Positions 23,689 through 31,750 of a stretch of DNA of 64,000 nucleotides are shown here, piece after piece. The notes under the pieces are model-generated. The model was given only the letters and a program-made list of their open reading frames with translations, was not told the origin of the DNA and searched no databases. The stretch lies in assembly GCF_017377855.1 (NCBI RefSeq), contig NZ_JAFREP010000017.1:62001-126000 (forward strand), given 5' to 3'. The position numbers and the translations under genes were made by a program. The DNA comes from Acanthopleuribacter pedis. Lineage in GTDB: Bacteria > Acidobacteriota > Holophagae > Acanthopleuribacterales > Acanthopleuribacteraceae. Numbering within the stretch: position 1 is the stretch's first letter; each line of letters starts with the position of its first letter.

Positions 23689-26544
23689 ATGAGACATCCA
23701 TTGATTTTATGTGTCTTGCTCTGCCTTGCGACCTGTGCCGGTTTCGTTCTCAACGTTATGGCCCAGGAACCCGAGCAAACAACCACCACCCAGGAAAACA
23801 GCGCTTCCGACGAGGATTCTGAAATTCACGTCGACGAAGCAATGGAGATCGTGGGGATTCGCCGTTCACTCACCACCGCCGCTGAAATCAAACAACTAGA
23901 AGTGGGCGTGGTCGACGCCATCACCGCCGAGGGGATCGGTCGATTTCCCGATACCAACCTGGCCGAATCCATGCAACGTATTCCCGGCGTTTCCATTGAT
24001 CGCCGCAACAACGAGGGTAACCAAGTTTCGGTGCGCGGTTTTGGCCCCAGTTTCAACCTGGTCCTGCTCAACGGGCGACAAATGCCCGCGGCGGCGACCC
24101 AAAAACAAGAAGGCGACAGCACCGCCGAACAAAGCCGTGCTTTTAACTTCGCAGAAATTTCACCCGATTCGATTGCCGGCGTCAAAGTTTACAAAAGTAC
24201 CCGCGCGAGTGTAACCACCGGCGGGATTGGTGCGACGGTTGATGTCAACACGGCCCGGCCGTTTGAATTGGGTAAACGCACCTTGGTAGGTTCCTTCAAG
24301 GGAATGATGGATCAATCCAATGCCGAGGGTGAAGACCTGACCCCCGAAATTTCGTTTCTCGCCAGTGACCTATTTTTTGACGGTAAGGTTGGGGCCATGG
24401 TAACGGGTTCCTACTCATCTCGTGATAGTCGCGAAAATTTTGTTGCCACCGATGGTTGGTTGCGCGTGGGTGATGCCAATATCGATACCTCCGCGATTGA
24501 CCCGGCGCTGAATCCGACCAGGCAGGTTTGGCTGCCACGCAACCTGGTGGTGGATCAAAGCGATCACGAACGCACCCGATTCAACGGACAAGCGGTATTG
24601 CAATTTGCTCCGACCACGCGTTTTAAGGCCACGGTTGATTACACGATGTCGGAATACGAGGACACGATTGAACGTGCGCAAACTGGGATTTGGTTTGAAA
24701 GTCCCAACCCCTCCGGCGTCGCGGATCGCCACGGTACGGTCATCAACCCCACCATTCAGAGTGATCCCACCTCCAACTTGGGCGCCCTCGACTTTCAGGG
24801 TTACAGCGACATTGTTAAAACCGAAAACGAAGCCATCGGTTTGAATTTCGATTGGCAAGTTGCCGATAACCTCAATTTCACCCTGGATCTTCACGACGCG
24901 TCTTCCGAGGCCCAGCCCGACGGGGTGAGCAGTGATTTCCTGGTGATCCTTTCCGGTCCGCTGGGTGTTTCCACCACGGTCAATTTCGACGGCGGTGACG
25001 TGCCCACCGCCACCATAAACGACAGTGGCGTGGGTGTGCTGAATCCCTCGCTTACCGACGGTTACGACGATGCCGCCGGCTTGCGGCCCAACATTGATTT
25101 GTTGCGCAACGTGTCCGCGAAAAACGAGGTGAAACAGGCGCAATTTTCCGGTCAATGGGTAAACCTCGGCGACACGGCCCTGCGCACCATTGATTTCGGA
25201 GCGGCGATGACTGATTACCAAATCGATACCGCTTGGTTGTTCGATCTCGGCGTTCAAGGCCAACCCGCTTGCTTGGATTGTGCCGGGTTTGTGACACGCC
25301 AAAACACCGCGTTTCAACAGGTCTTCCCAACCACCCTCACCTTTAATGCGCGGGGCATTTTTAATGATTTGGTTAACGGTTTGAATTCGGTGTTTGATCT
25401 GGTGAATACCAACCAGCACCGGGTGAGCGAGGAAACCACCTCGGTGTATGTCCAGTTCGATTTTGATACCAAAATCGGGAACAAGCCCCTAAAAATTCTC
25501 GCGGGCGCCCGCTACGAACGTACCGACGTTACCGGCACGACCCTACAAAACAATCCCGAGGCGATGGTCTATATCAGCCCCACCGAGTTTCGCGCGCGTT
25601 TCTCCGAGGAGCGGACCGCCTATTCGTTGGAATCCGATTACGATGTGTTCCTGCCCAGCTTTAACGCCAACTTGTCCCTTAATAAAAATTTGATAACGCG
25701 TTTGTCCTACGGTCGTTCGCTGGCCCGTCCCGACCTCAACAGCATGAAACCGGCGTTGCTGTTGGGCGATGCCCGTCCCGGCGGTCCCTACAACGCCTCT
25801 CAAGGTAACCCGGGCCTGGAGCCTTATCTCTCCGACAACATCGATCTGGCGTTGGAATACTACTACCGCAACGGCAGTTATGCGGCATTGACCTACTTCC
25901 GCAAATGGGTCGACAACTACATCGTGAGCAGCATTACCCAGGGAACCATTGTCGGTGACTTGGGTTATGAACTGACGGATCCCAACCCGCAAGACGATCC
26001 CCTTTTCCCGGCGAACACCGTCGGCGGCCCTGATGATCAGGTGATCACCTGGGACATTCTCAGTTTTGCCAACGGCGAATCGGCCTCGGTCGACGGCTGG
26101 GAAATCGCCCTGCAGCATATTTTCCAAGAGACGGGATTTGGTGCCCAGCTCAACTACACCTTGGTTGACGGCGATGTGGCATACGATACCTTCGCCTTGG
26201 GCCAAACCGTGGCCTTAACCGGTTTAAGCGATTCCGCCAACCTGGTGGTGTTCTATGAAAAGGAACGGCTTAAAATTCGTGCGGCCTACAACTGGCGCGA
26301 TGCGTTTTTGTTGTCGACCAACCAGCTGCGGCAAGCAGACGAGCCGGTTTTCATCGAAGAATACGGTCAATGGGATCTGCGTTTCGGTTTCGACATTTTG
26401 CCAGGCGGCGACCTGAGTGCCTTTCTGGAAGGCCTAAATGTAACCGGTGAGCCCATGAAAGCCCATGGTCGCTTCGAAAACCAGTTCTTGCTTTATGCCG
26501 ATCAGGAACCGCGTTACAACGTGGGTTTGCGCTCACGATTCTAA
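23689..26544 (+). CDS. TonB-dependent outer-membrane receptor, Xanthomonas/Caulobacter type
   Basis: 951 residues. A signal peptide (about 1-26, cleaved near VMAQ) and an acidic, Gln/Thr-rich spacer lead to the plug domain. The plug shows DAITAEGIGRFPDTNLAESMQRIPGVS, then VRGFGPSFNLVLLNGRQMP and a VDVNTARPF motif at about 45-190. A 22-strand barrel follows, with NPGLEPYLSDNIDLALEYY near residue 710 and the C-terminal phenylalanine (VGLRSRF) needed for BAM insertion. This subgroup often imports carbohydrates or other large nutrients; the ligand here is unknown. GAGGGG before ATG 23689 and the signal peptide favour it over an upstream ATG at 23587. The neighbouring LysR gene may control it. Confidence 0.94.
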   Translation: MRHPLILCVLLCLATCAGFVLNVMAQEPEQTTTTQENSASDEDSEIHVDEAMEIVGIRRSLTTAAEIKQLEVGVVDAITAEGIGRFPDTNLAESMQRIPGVSIDRRNNEGNQVSVRGFGPSFNLVLLNGRQMPAAATQKQEGDSTAEQSRAFNFAEISPDSIAGVKVYKSTRASVTTGGIGATVDVNTARPFELGKRTLVGSFKGMMDQSNAEGEDLTPEISFLASDLFFDGKVGAMVTGSYSSRDSRENFVATDGWLRVGDANIDTSAIDPALNPTRQVWLPRNLVVDQSDHERTRFNGQAVLQFAPTTRFKATVDYTMSEYEDTIERAQTGIWFESPNPSGVADRHGTVINPTIQSDPTSNLGALDFQGYSDIVKTENEAIGLNFDWQVADNLNFTLDLHDASSEAQPDGVSSDFLVILSGPLGVSTTVNFDGGDVPTATINDSGVGVLNPSLTDGYDDAAGLRPNIDLLRNVSAKNEVKQAQFSGQWVNLGDTALRTIDFGAAMTDYQIDTAWLFDLGVQGQPACLDCAGFVTRQNTAFQQVFPTTLTFNARGIFNDLVNGLNSVFDLVNTNQHRVSEETTSVYVQFDFDTKIGNKPLKILAGARYERTDVTGTTLQNNPEAMVYISPTEFRARFSEERTAYSLESDYDVFLPSFNANLSLNKNLITRLSYGRSLARPDLNSMKPALLLGDARPGGPYNASQGNPGLEPYLSDNIDLALEYYYRNGSYAALTYFRKWVDNYIVSSITQGTIVGDLGYELTDPNPQDDPLFPANTVGGPDDQVITWDILSFANGESASVDGWEIALQHIFQETGFGAQLNYTLVDGDVAYDTFALGQTVALTGLSDSANLVVFYEKERLKIRAAYNWRDAFLLSTNQLRQADEPVFIEEYGQWDLRFGFDILPGGDLSAFLEGLNVTGEPMKAHGRFENQFLLYADQEPRYNVGLRSRF

Positions 26545-26568
26545 CCGAAAACAGTTCTGTCAATGAGG

Positions 26569-26603
26569 AACGCACGGCTTGGTTGGTGAGGCCGTGCGTT
26601 TTT
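26569..26603 (+). terminator. Rho-independent terminator of the TonB receptor gene
   Basis: AACGCACGGC (26569-26578) pairs with GCCGTGCGTT (26591-26600), followed by a T-rich tail, 24 bp after the receptor stop. Confidence 0.8.
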
Positions 26604-26690
26604 CTTTGCCGGCTGAGGCTGGCGAAAAAGCATGGCGCGCCGATAGGGTTAAAATCCACCGTTGCGGTGAACTTATCGGGGGGAGCTGGA

Positions 26691-28100
26691 TTGAGTCGCG
26701 TATTCGAAAACGCCTTGTTTGTATACCATATCCATTACGACAACCTGGTTTATTACCACAAGCGTTATCAGTTTTTCCAAGCCGCCGCGAGGGCGGTGGT
26801 TGGCGATTTACTCATCATCTACGACTCGCGGGCCATGCCCCATTGGAATCGCACGCCCTACACCCGATGGGCGGAACGTGTTTATTTTATGGATTATCAC
26901 CAGTTGGTGCGTGAGCGGGTCGATTTTGAAAAAAAGGGCTTCTTGGACGGTACCTTGGCTGAAATCCGGTCTTGGGCGCGGGAACTGGGCGCGGTGGATT
27001 GGGTGTTCGGCTACCAACTGCGTTATTCGCCTTTGGTGAAGATGGTGGTTGAAACGGTTTTGGAAACCGAGCCGAATTGCCGCCTCTGCGAGCTGGAAGA
27101 CGGTTTGTTCGATTATTTGGTGGCCGAGGCACCGGAGCGGTTCCAACTAAAGGACGTATATGCCGGTAGCCGTTTCACCGATACGCCTTATCATGGTTAT
27201 TTCTCGCTTGAACCACCGCGGGTGGTCCGCGAACGTTTTTACTTTTCGCTGTTCCATCCCGAACTCATTCAACGCTCGTTCTCGCGGCAGATTCATGTCG
27301 CTGAGCTCTTTGATTTCCCCGGCGCTGTCTTGCCCGGTCCCGTTTTGGAAGACACCGTGGTGACAAGCCCCAACTTACGAGGCGATGTCTCCCTCTTTAT
27401 CGATTTCAACGAACAGGTTTCCCGCAAAGCCTGTGACCTTTATTGGGCGACACTCCACCCATTTAGTTTCTGGTACCGCGAAGCGGAAGTTCTTCCCTTG
27501 GTCGCCATGGTGCGGCGTGCCGGCTCGGTTGGGATCATCGGGCCGCATGCTTCCTCATTAGGAGATGCTTTGGCGGAAATGGTTCCCGAGGTTTCGGTGA
27601 GGCTTTGCGAGGAGGCCGCGGGAGCCGAGGCTGGGATCGGCTTATGGCTGGTTACGGGAAATTCCTCTGAGCCGAGGACGGGGTCGGTTCCAATGATCCG
27701 GGTAACAGACGACGATATCCGCTTCCTGGCGGAGGGAAGGGATTGGGACGGCGACCAACGGCGGCAGTTGCCCCTCCTTGCTGATGAACCCTTTGAACGC
27801 TATACCGCAAAGCGGCCGGTTGTTTACTTTAGCGCTTTGGTTCCTTTTGAGTTCATGTCGGTTCGGCAATCAGTGGTGATCTCGGCAAGCAGTTCTTTGT
27901 CTTACCGAGTTCGTCATATCCAGCCCGATAACGCTTCCTACGTGGTGGTACCGGCTTACGAAACGGAACACCCCCGCTGGGACAGCCGCCGCATCGTGCC
28001 TGCCGAGGAATGGGATGTGTGGGCAAGGGTTTTTTCAAAAATGGGCGTGGGTGTTTACCGCAATGACGCCGCCGGCCGGATCACACCAAGTCCGCGTTAA
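26691..28100 (+). CDS. Unknown protein, possibly glycosyltransferase-like
   Basis: 469 residues from TTG 26691, chosen because a purine-rich GGGGGGAG lies 5-6 nt upstream; an in-frame ATG at 26583 would lie inside the preceding terminator. No signal peptide. No family recognised with confidence. The layout of alternating hydrophobic strands and helices, LCELEDGLFDYL near residue 130 and a second half with VGIIGPHASSLGDAL is compatible with a two-domain GT-B enzyme, distantly like the sialyl/polysialyltransferase groups that carry an acidic DG motif. This is a weak resemblance. It is followed at 60 bp by a TylF-like methyltransferase and a PhyH-like oxygenase, suggesting a shared modification pathway. 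Confidence 0.55.
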   Translation: MSRVFENALFVYHIHYDNLVYYHKRYQFFQAAARAVVGDLLIIYDSRAMPHWNRTPYTRWAERVYFMDYHQLVRERVDFEKKGFLDGTLAEIRSWARELGAVDWVFGYQLRYSPLVKMVVETVLETEPNCRLCELEDGLFDYLVAEAPERFQLKDVYAGSRFTDTPYHGYFSLEPPRVVRERFYFSLFHPELIQRSFSRQIHVAELFDFPGAVLPGPVLEDTVVTSPNLRGDVSLFIDFNEQVSRKACDLYWATLHPFSFWYREAEVLPLVAMVRRAGSVGIIGPHASSLGDALAEMVPEVSVRLCEEAAGAEAGIGLWLVTGNSSEPRTGSVPMIRVTDDDIRFLAEGRDWDGDQRRQLPLLADEPFERYTAKRPVVYFSALVPFEFMSVRQSVVISASSSLSYRVRHIQPDNASYVVVPAYETEHPRWDSRRIVPAEEWDVWARVFSKMGVGVYRNDAAGRITPSPR

Positions 28101-28160
28101 GTCAAAGCGTGTTAACGTGATAGCATAGCTCATCCAGCCCCCTGACAAAGCGAGGTCCCC

Positions 28161-28928
28161 ATGGCCGAAAAAGATCTCAAGAACATTGAGGCGACACGCA
28201 ATACCGCCAACCAAATGACCTTTTACGACCAGCTTATTGATTTCTGCGAAAACAGTGGCCAGTCCCCGTTCACCAAAAGTCGAAGCTTCGCCGCTTACGC
28301 CCCGCGCCAAGTGATTACCAGCTTTTTAGAGCGCTACGAGATCTTTAAGCTGGTACAGGACGTGCCGGGCGATATTTTTGAGTGCGGCGTGGGCTCGGGA
28401 CAAGGACTGATGGCCTTTGCCCATTTTTGCGCCATCCACGAACCTTTCTGTTATACCCGTCGCGTGGTGGGTTTCGATACATTTTCCGGATTCCAGGGCA
28501 TTAGCGAGAAGGATCGCACCAGCAAAGCGGCCCATTTGCAGGAAGGTGGTCTGGCGTTTGATACCTACGAACTGTTGCAGAAGGCGATTAGCCTGTTCGA
28601 TATGAATCGGCCGATCGGACACATCCCCAAGGTCGAGCTGGTGAAAGGTGACATTAGTCAAAGCTTGCCCGCCTTTTTGACTGCTCACCCTGCTACGGTG
28701 GTTGGGTTGCTGTATTTGGATATGGATTTGTATCAAGCCACCTACGACACCTTGCATCTGCTTAAAAACCGCCTCGCCAAAGGTGCGGTCATTTGTTTCG
28801 ACGAATTGAACCATCGCGATTATCCTGGGGAAACCCTCGCCGTTATGGAAACCCTGGGGTTGCCCAATGTACGACTGAGGAAGTTACCGATTTCGGCGAA
28901 CATGTGTTATGCCGTGGTCGGTGAATAG
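28161..28928 (+). CDS. TylF/MycF-family class I O-methyltransferase
   Basis: 255 residues. The SAM site is GDIFECGVGSGQGLMAFA (about 70-87), followed by VVGFDTFSGFQG. The metal-binding acids typical of TylF/MycF appear in YLDMDLYQATYDTL and CFDELNHRDY. Known family members methylate a sugar hydroxyl on macrolides (macrocin and mycinamicin) or on polysaccharide ends. The substrate here is not known, but the adjacent unknown gene (60 bp upstream) and a PhyH oxygenase (16 bp downstream) suggest joint modification of a glycan or small metabolite. The ATG at 28161 follows GCGAGG. Confidence 0.85.
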   Translation: MAEKDLKNIEATRNTANQMTFYDQLIDFCENSGQSPFTKSRSFAAYAPRQVITSFLERYEIFKLVQDVPGDIFECGVGSGQGLMAFAHFCAIHEPFCYTRRVVGFDTFSGFQGISEKDRTSKAAHLQEGGLAFDTYELLQKAISLFDMNRPIGHIPKVELVKGDISQSLPAFLTAHPATVVGLLYLDMDLYQATYDTLHLLKNRLAKGAVICFDELNHRDYPGETLAVMETLGLPNVRLRKLPISANMCYAVVGE

Positions 28929-28944
28929 ACTGAAGGAGCACCGG

Positions 28945-29787
28945 ATGGCTGCCGACATCTCTTCGCTGGGCGAGGCCGCTTGTCGCCGTTTCGAGGAACT
29001 GGGTTATGTGCATTGTCCGAACAGCGTGCCGGCCGAGGATCTTAACGCCTTTGAGACGACGCTGCGCGGTTTAATCCGTCATGCCGCCACCTGCTTACCG
29101 GAAGCCGAGCGGCGGGCATTTGATGCGTGCCGGTTTGATGACGAACGGTTGCTTCACGAAGGATTGATCAGGCTGTATCAGCTCAGCCCGCGCTTGGAAC
29201 AATACGTCGTCGACGCCGCGCTCAACAGTTTCGCCTTCTACCGGGTGGTCGGCAATCCCCGAATCGCGGCCTTGGCGGCCTCGGCAATCGGCTGTCCCGT
29301 TGAGGAGCTCGGTGTGGTCGCCCCGTTTTTCCGTGTCGACCTACCCGGTAAATACGAAGCCTTGGCCCGTAAAATCAGCTTACCCTTTCACCAGGAAAGC
29401 AGCTATTACCGCTACAACGTTAGCCCCGATACCGGCATCGTGGTGTGGATTCCATTGTTCGATTGCGGCCCGGAGGAAGGGGCGCTTCACGTGTGTGTAG
29501 GTAGCCATCGTGAGGGGGCACTGCCGCACGAGGGTGTCTACCTGATCCCCGAGGAGCAGCGCCATTTCCGAACCCGAGCCCCGGACGATATCGTGGCGCG
29601 TTTCAAAGAGGTTCGTTTGAGCGTGAAACGCGGGGGCCTCGGCATTCAGCATTTCCACCTGTTGCATCGATCCGGCCTCAATACCCGTGACAACCGCGTG
29701 CGTTACACCATTTTAATTCGGTTCTCGCACCTCGGCGGCGTGGATTACCGACCGATTAGCTGGCGTTCTGAGGATGAAAAAGAATGA
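28945..29787 (+). CDS. Phytanoyl-CoA dioxygenase (PhyH)-family Fe(II)/2-oxoglutarate oxygenase
   Basis: 280 residues with the double-stranded beta-helix fold. The iron site starts with His and Glu in LPFHQESSYY (HxE). The distal His is in GGLGIQHFHLLHRSG, with an Arg (NRVRYTI) placed to hold 2-oxoglutarate. The HxE motif argues for a hydroxylase/oxidase, not a halogenase, which would lack the acid. ATG 28945 has AAGGAG 7 nt upstream and is preferred over an upstream start that overlaps the methyltransferase. It follows that gene by 16 bp, so the two are co-translated. Substrate unknown. Confidence 0.85.
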   Translation: MAADISSLGEAACRRFEELGYVHCPNSVPAEDLNAFETTLRGLIRHAATCLPEAERRAFDACRFDDERLLHEGLIRLYQLSPRLEQYVVDAALNSFAFYRVVGNPRIAALAASAIGCPVEELGVVAPFFRVDLPGKYEALARKISLPFHQESSYYRYNVSPDTGIVVWIPLFDCGPEEGALHVCVGSHREGALPHEGVYLIPEEQRHFRTRAPDDIVARFKEVRLSVKRGGLGIQHFHLLHRSGLNTRDNRVRYTILIRFSHLGGVDYRPISWRSEDEKE

Positions 29788-29998
29788 GCTTGCATCGGTG
29801 CTGTTTTTTTACGCTTCGCCAACTCGACCCAAGCGCAAGGCTTGATTCTTTTATGGTGTATTTTTCTTTTTTAACCAATTGATAATAAATATTTTGGACT
29901 TGCGAGGTGATGTGATCGACAGGGCTGCTGCAACGAAGGTAAACTGATCAAAAATCCACGGCTGACGCCGGTGTGATCTTAAAGGAGCCCAAAAAACC

Positions 29999-30214
29999 AT
30001 GCCCTACATTAATGTCCAAATAACGACCGGCGCCACGCGTGCCCAGAAACAACAAATCGTGGCCGAGATGACGGACACCTTGGTGCGCGTGCTTGGCAAA
30101 AGGCCGGAACATATCCACATCGTACTGCAAGAAATTGAAGCGCAGAATTGGGGATACGAGGGGATGTTAACCGACGATTGGAAAAAGCGCCGTGGGCAAA
30201 AGGCCGACGCTTAA
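29999..30214 (+). CDS. 4-oxalocrotonate tautomerase-family enzyme
   Basis: 71 residues, the standard size of this family. The initiator Met is followed by Pro2, the catalytic base after Met removal (MPYINVQI). Basic residues in ATRAQKQQIV, the helix EMTDTLVRVLG and the second strand HIHIVLQEI follow the pattern. Family members tautomerise or dehalogenate small 2-oxo acids. AAAGGAG precedes the ATG by 12 nt. It lies 211 bp after the PhyH gene and ends 25 bp from the convergent pseB gene, without a visible terminator. Confidence 0.88.
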   Translation: MPYINVQITTGATRAQKQQIVAEMTDTLVRVLGKRPEHIHIVLQEIEAQNWGYEGMLTDDWKKRRGQKADA

Positions 30215-30239
30215 GCTTGGTTTAATTCCGACGGCCCGC

Positions 30240-31244
30240 TTACTTCCAGGGCTCCTCGCGAATCATCGCGTGCAAGTCCGCCTCGCTCACCCAATGTTCG
30301 CCTTGGCCGCTGTTGTACACAAAATCTTCGGGCAGTTTTTTCTTTGGATAAGATCGCTTGACCTCGGTTGAGAACCACTCCGGCAGAATGATGAAAAAAT
30401 CCTTGTGACGGTAGGTCGTGCGCACCTCTTCTTCCATAATTAAGGTCTCGTGGATTTTTTCGCCGGGCCGGATGCCGATTTCCACCAGCTCGGCTTTCGG
30501 CGCCATGGCTCTGGCCAAATCCACGATGCGCATGCTTGGCAATTGGGGCACGAAAATTTCGCCGCCGACCATGGTGCGCAATCCTTGAATGACAAAGCGG
30601 ACCGCCTGATCGAGGGTGATCCAAAAGCGCGTCATGCGGCGGTCGGTGATGGTTAGCCTGCCCTCGGCGCGTTGCTTCAAAAACAACGGAATGACGCTGC
30701 CGCGGCTGCCAATGACATTGCCGTAGCGGCAACAGGCGAGTTTGGTGCCGCGCTGGCCGGTGTAACTGTTGCCGTGAATAAATACTTTCTCGGCGCAGAG
30801 TTTGGTGGCGCCGTAGAGGTTGACCGGGCTTACCGCTTTGTCCGTGGACAAGGCGACGGCCTTTTTAACGCCGCAATCGATGGCGGCGTCGACGAGGTTC
30901 ACGCTGCCGATAATGTTGGTTTTAATTGCCTCGAAAGGGTTGTACTCACAGGCTTGAACTTGCTTGAGCGCGGCGGCGTGGATCATGATGTCGACGCCTT
31001 CACAGGCGCGGCGCACGCGGTCCTTATCGCGTACATCGCCAATGAAAAACCGCAGCCGATCATCCTGTAACTGGTTGCGCATGTGGAATTGCTTCAGTTC
31101 ATCGCGGGAGAAGATGCGAATGGTTTTGGGTCGGTGATGGGCAAGCAAATGGCGCACCATGGCACTGCCGAAACTGCCGGTTCCACCGGTAATCAATACA
31201 ACTTTGTTTTCGACCGGGTCGGCCAATTTGGTGCCTGGCACCAT
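30240..31244 (-). CDS. pseB: UDP-N-acetylglucosamine 4,6-dehydratase (inverting), PseB-like
   Basis: 334 residues of the soluble short FlaA1/PseB type. It converts UDP-GlcNAc to UDP-4-keto-6-deoxy-L-AltNAc or, in related enzymes, a 4-keto-D-sugar. The NADP site is LITGGTGSFGSAM. The active-site block is LSTDKAVSPVNLYGATK, containing the YxxxK pair, and later PSMRIVDLA and IGIRPGEKIHE. PseB usually feeds pseudaminic acid for flagellin or surface glycans. Neither PseC nor other Pse genes lie nearby, so the final sugar is unknown. ATG 31244 with GGAGG 4 nt upstream is preferred over GTG 31247. The gene is divergent from the HEAT-motAB operon. Confidence 0.9.
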   Translation of the reverse strand: MVPGTKLADPVENKVVLITGGTGSFGSAMVRHLLAHHRPKTIRIFSRDELKQFHMRNQLQDDRLRFFIGDVRDKDRVRRACEGVDIMIHAAALKQVQACEYNPFEAIKTNIIGSVNLVDAAIDCGVKKAVALSTDKAVSPVNLYGATKLCAEKVFIHGNSYTGQRGTKLACCRYGNVIGSRGSVIPLFLKQRAEGRLTITDRRMTRFWITLDQAVRFVIQGLRTMVGGEIFVPQLPSMRIVDLARAMAPKAELVEIGIRPGEKIHETLIMEEEVRTTYRHKDFFIILPEWFSTEVKRSYPKKKLPEDFVYNSGQGEHWVSEADLHAMIREEPWK

Positions 31245-31290
31245 CACACCTCCGAAACCAACCGCGCTTTAAGGTATCGAGCGGGCGGGC

Positions 31291-31320
31291 TCCCGCCGCC
31301 GGCGTTCCCGCCGCCGGTGT
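31291..31320. repeat. 15-bp tandem duplication, GC-rich
   Basis: TCCCGCCGCCGGCGT (31291-31305) is repeated at once as TCCCGCCGCCGGTGT (31306-31320). It lies just upstream of pseB and may be a slippage site. Confidence 0.6.
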
Positions 31321-31489
31321 ACAGGCTGCGTTGGTTGCGCGGCTTGTTGCCATGACCCGCAACGGGTTTGGCGAGGCCGCGTGAAGCGAAGCGCTAAGTC
31401 GGGAGAATGGACCATCTTACCATGAGAGATCGTCGGACTGAAACGCTCCGCGGTTTGAATCGCCCTTAGAACTCGCCGGATTCCCGCGC

Positions 31490-31518
31490 TTAACCTCGTA
31501 CGCCAAATTAGGTATACT
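31490..31518 (+). promoter_or_regulatory. Sigma-70-type promoter candidate for the HEAT-motAB operon
   Basis: TTAACC (31490-31495), a 17-bp spacer and TATACT (31513-31518) match 4 and 5 of 6 consensus bases. The start of the first gene lies 232 bp downstream, so the leader would be long. Confidence 0.35.
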
Positions 31519-31750
31519 TGAAACCTGCTCAACTCATTGGAATGAAATACCGAATGGCTCTATAACCCATGTCGTGGCCAACCCCGGTTGTCAGCAGATT
31601 CTCGCGGCCATGCAAGGGCGATGTTCGGTTCGAACCAGGTTGTCCCGGGCGCCTCTTCCATTGTGGCGAAGGAGCCCATGGACCGAAGGCCTTTTTCACC
31701 GATTGCCGGCGCTCTTTTAATTATCTGTAACGGAAGGTGACGGAGCATCT

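Larger units (their letters stand above)
31245..31750. other. 500-bp divergent intergenic region with a promoter candidate
   Basis: Contains a 15-bp tandem duplication (31291-31320, TCCCGCCGCCGGCGT then the same with one change) and the promoter-like pair at 31490-31518. The remainder shows no gene. Confidence 0.5.

Noticed and set aside
26583..26690. An earlier start for the unknown 469-residue protein
   Set aside because: It would begin inside the terminator of the TonB receptor gene; TTG 26691 has a good ribosome site.
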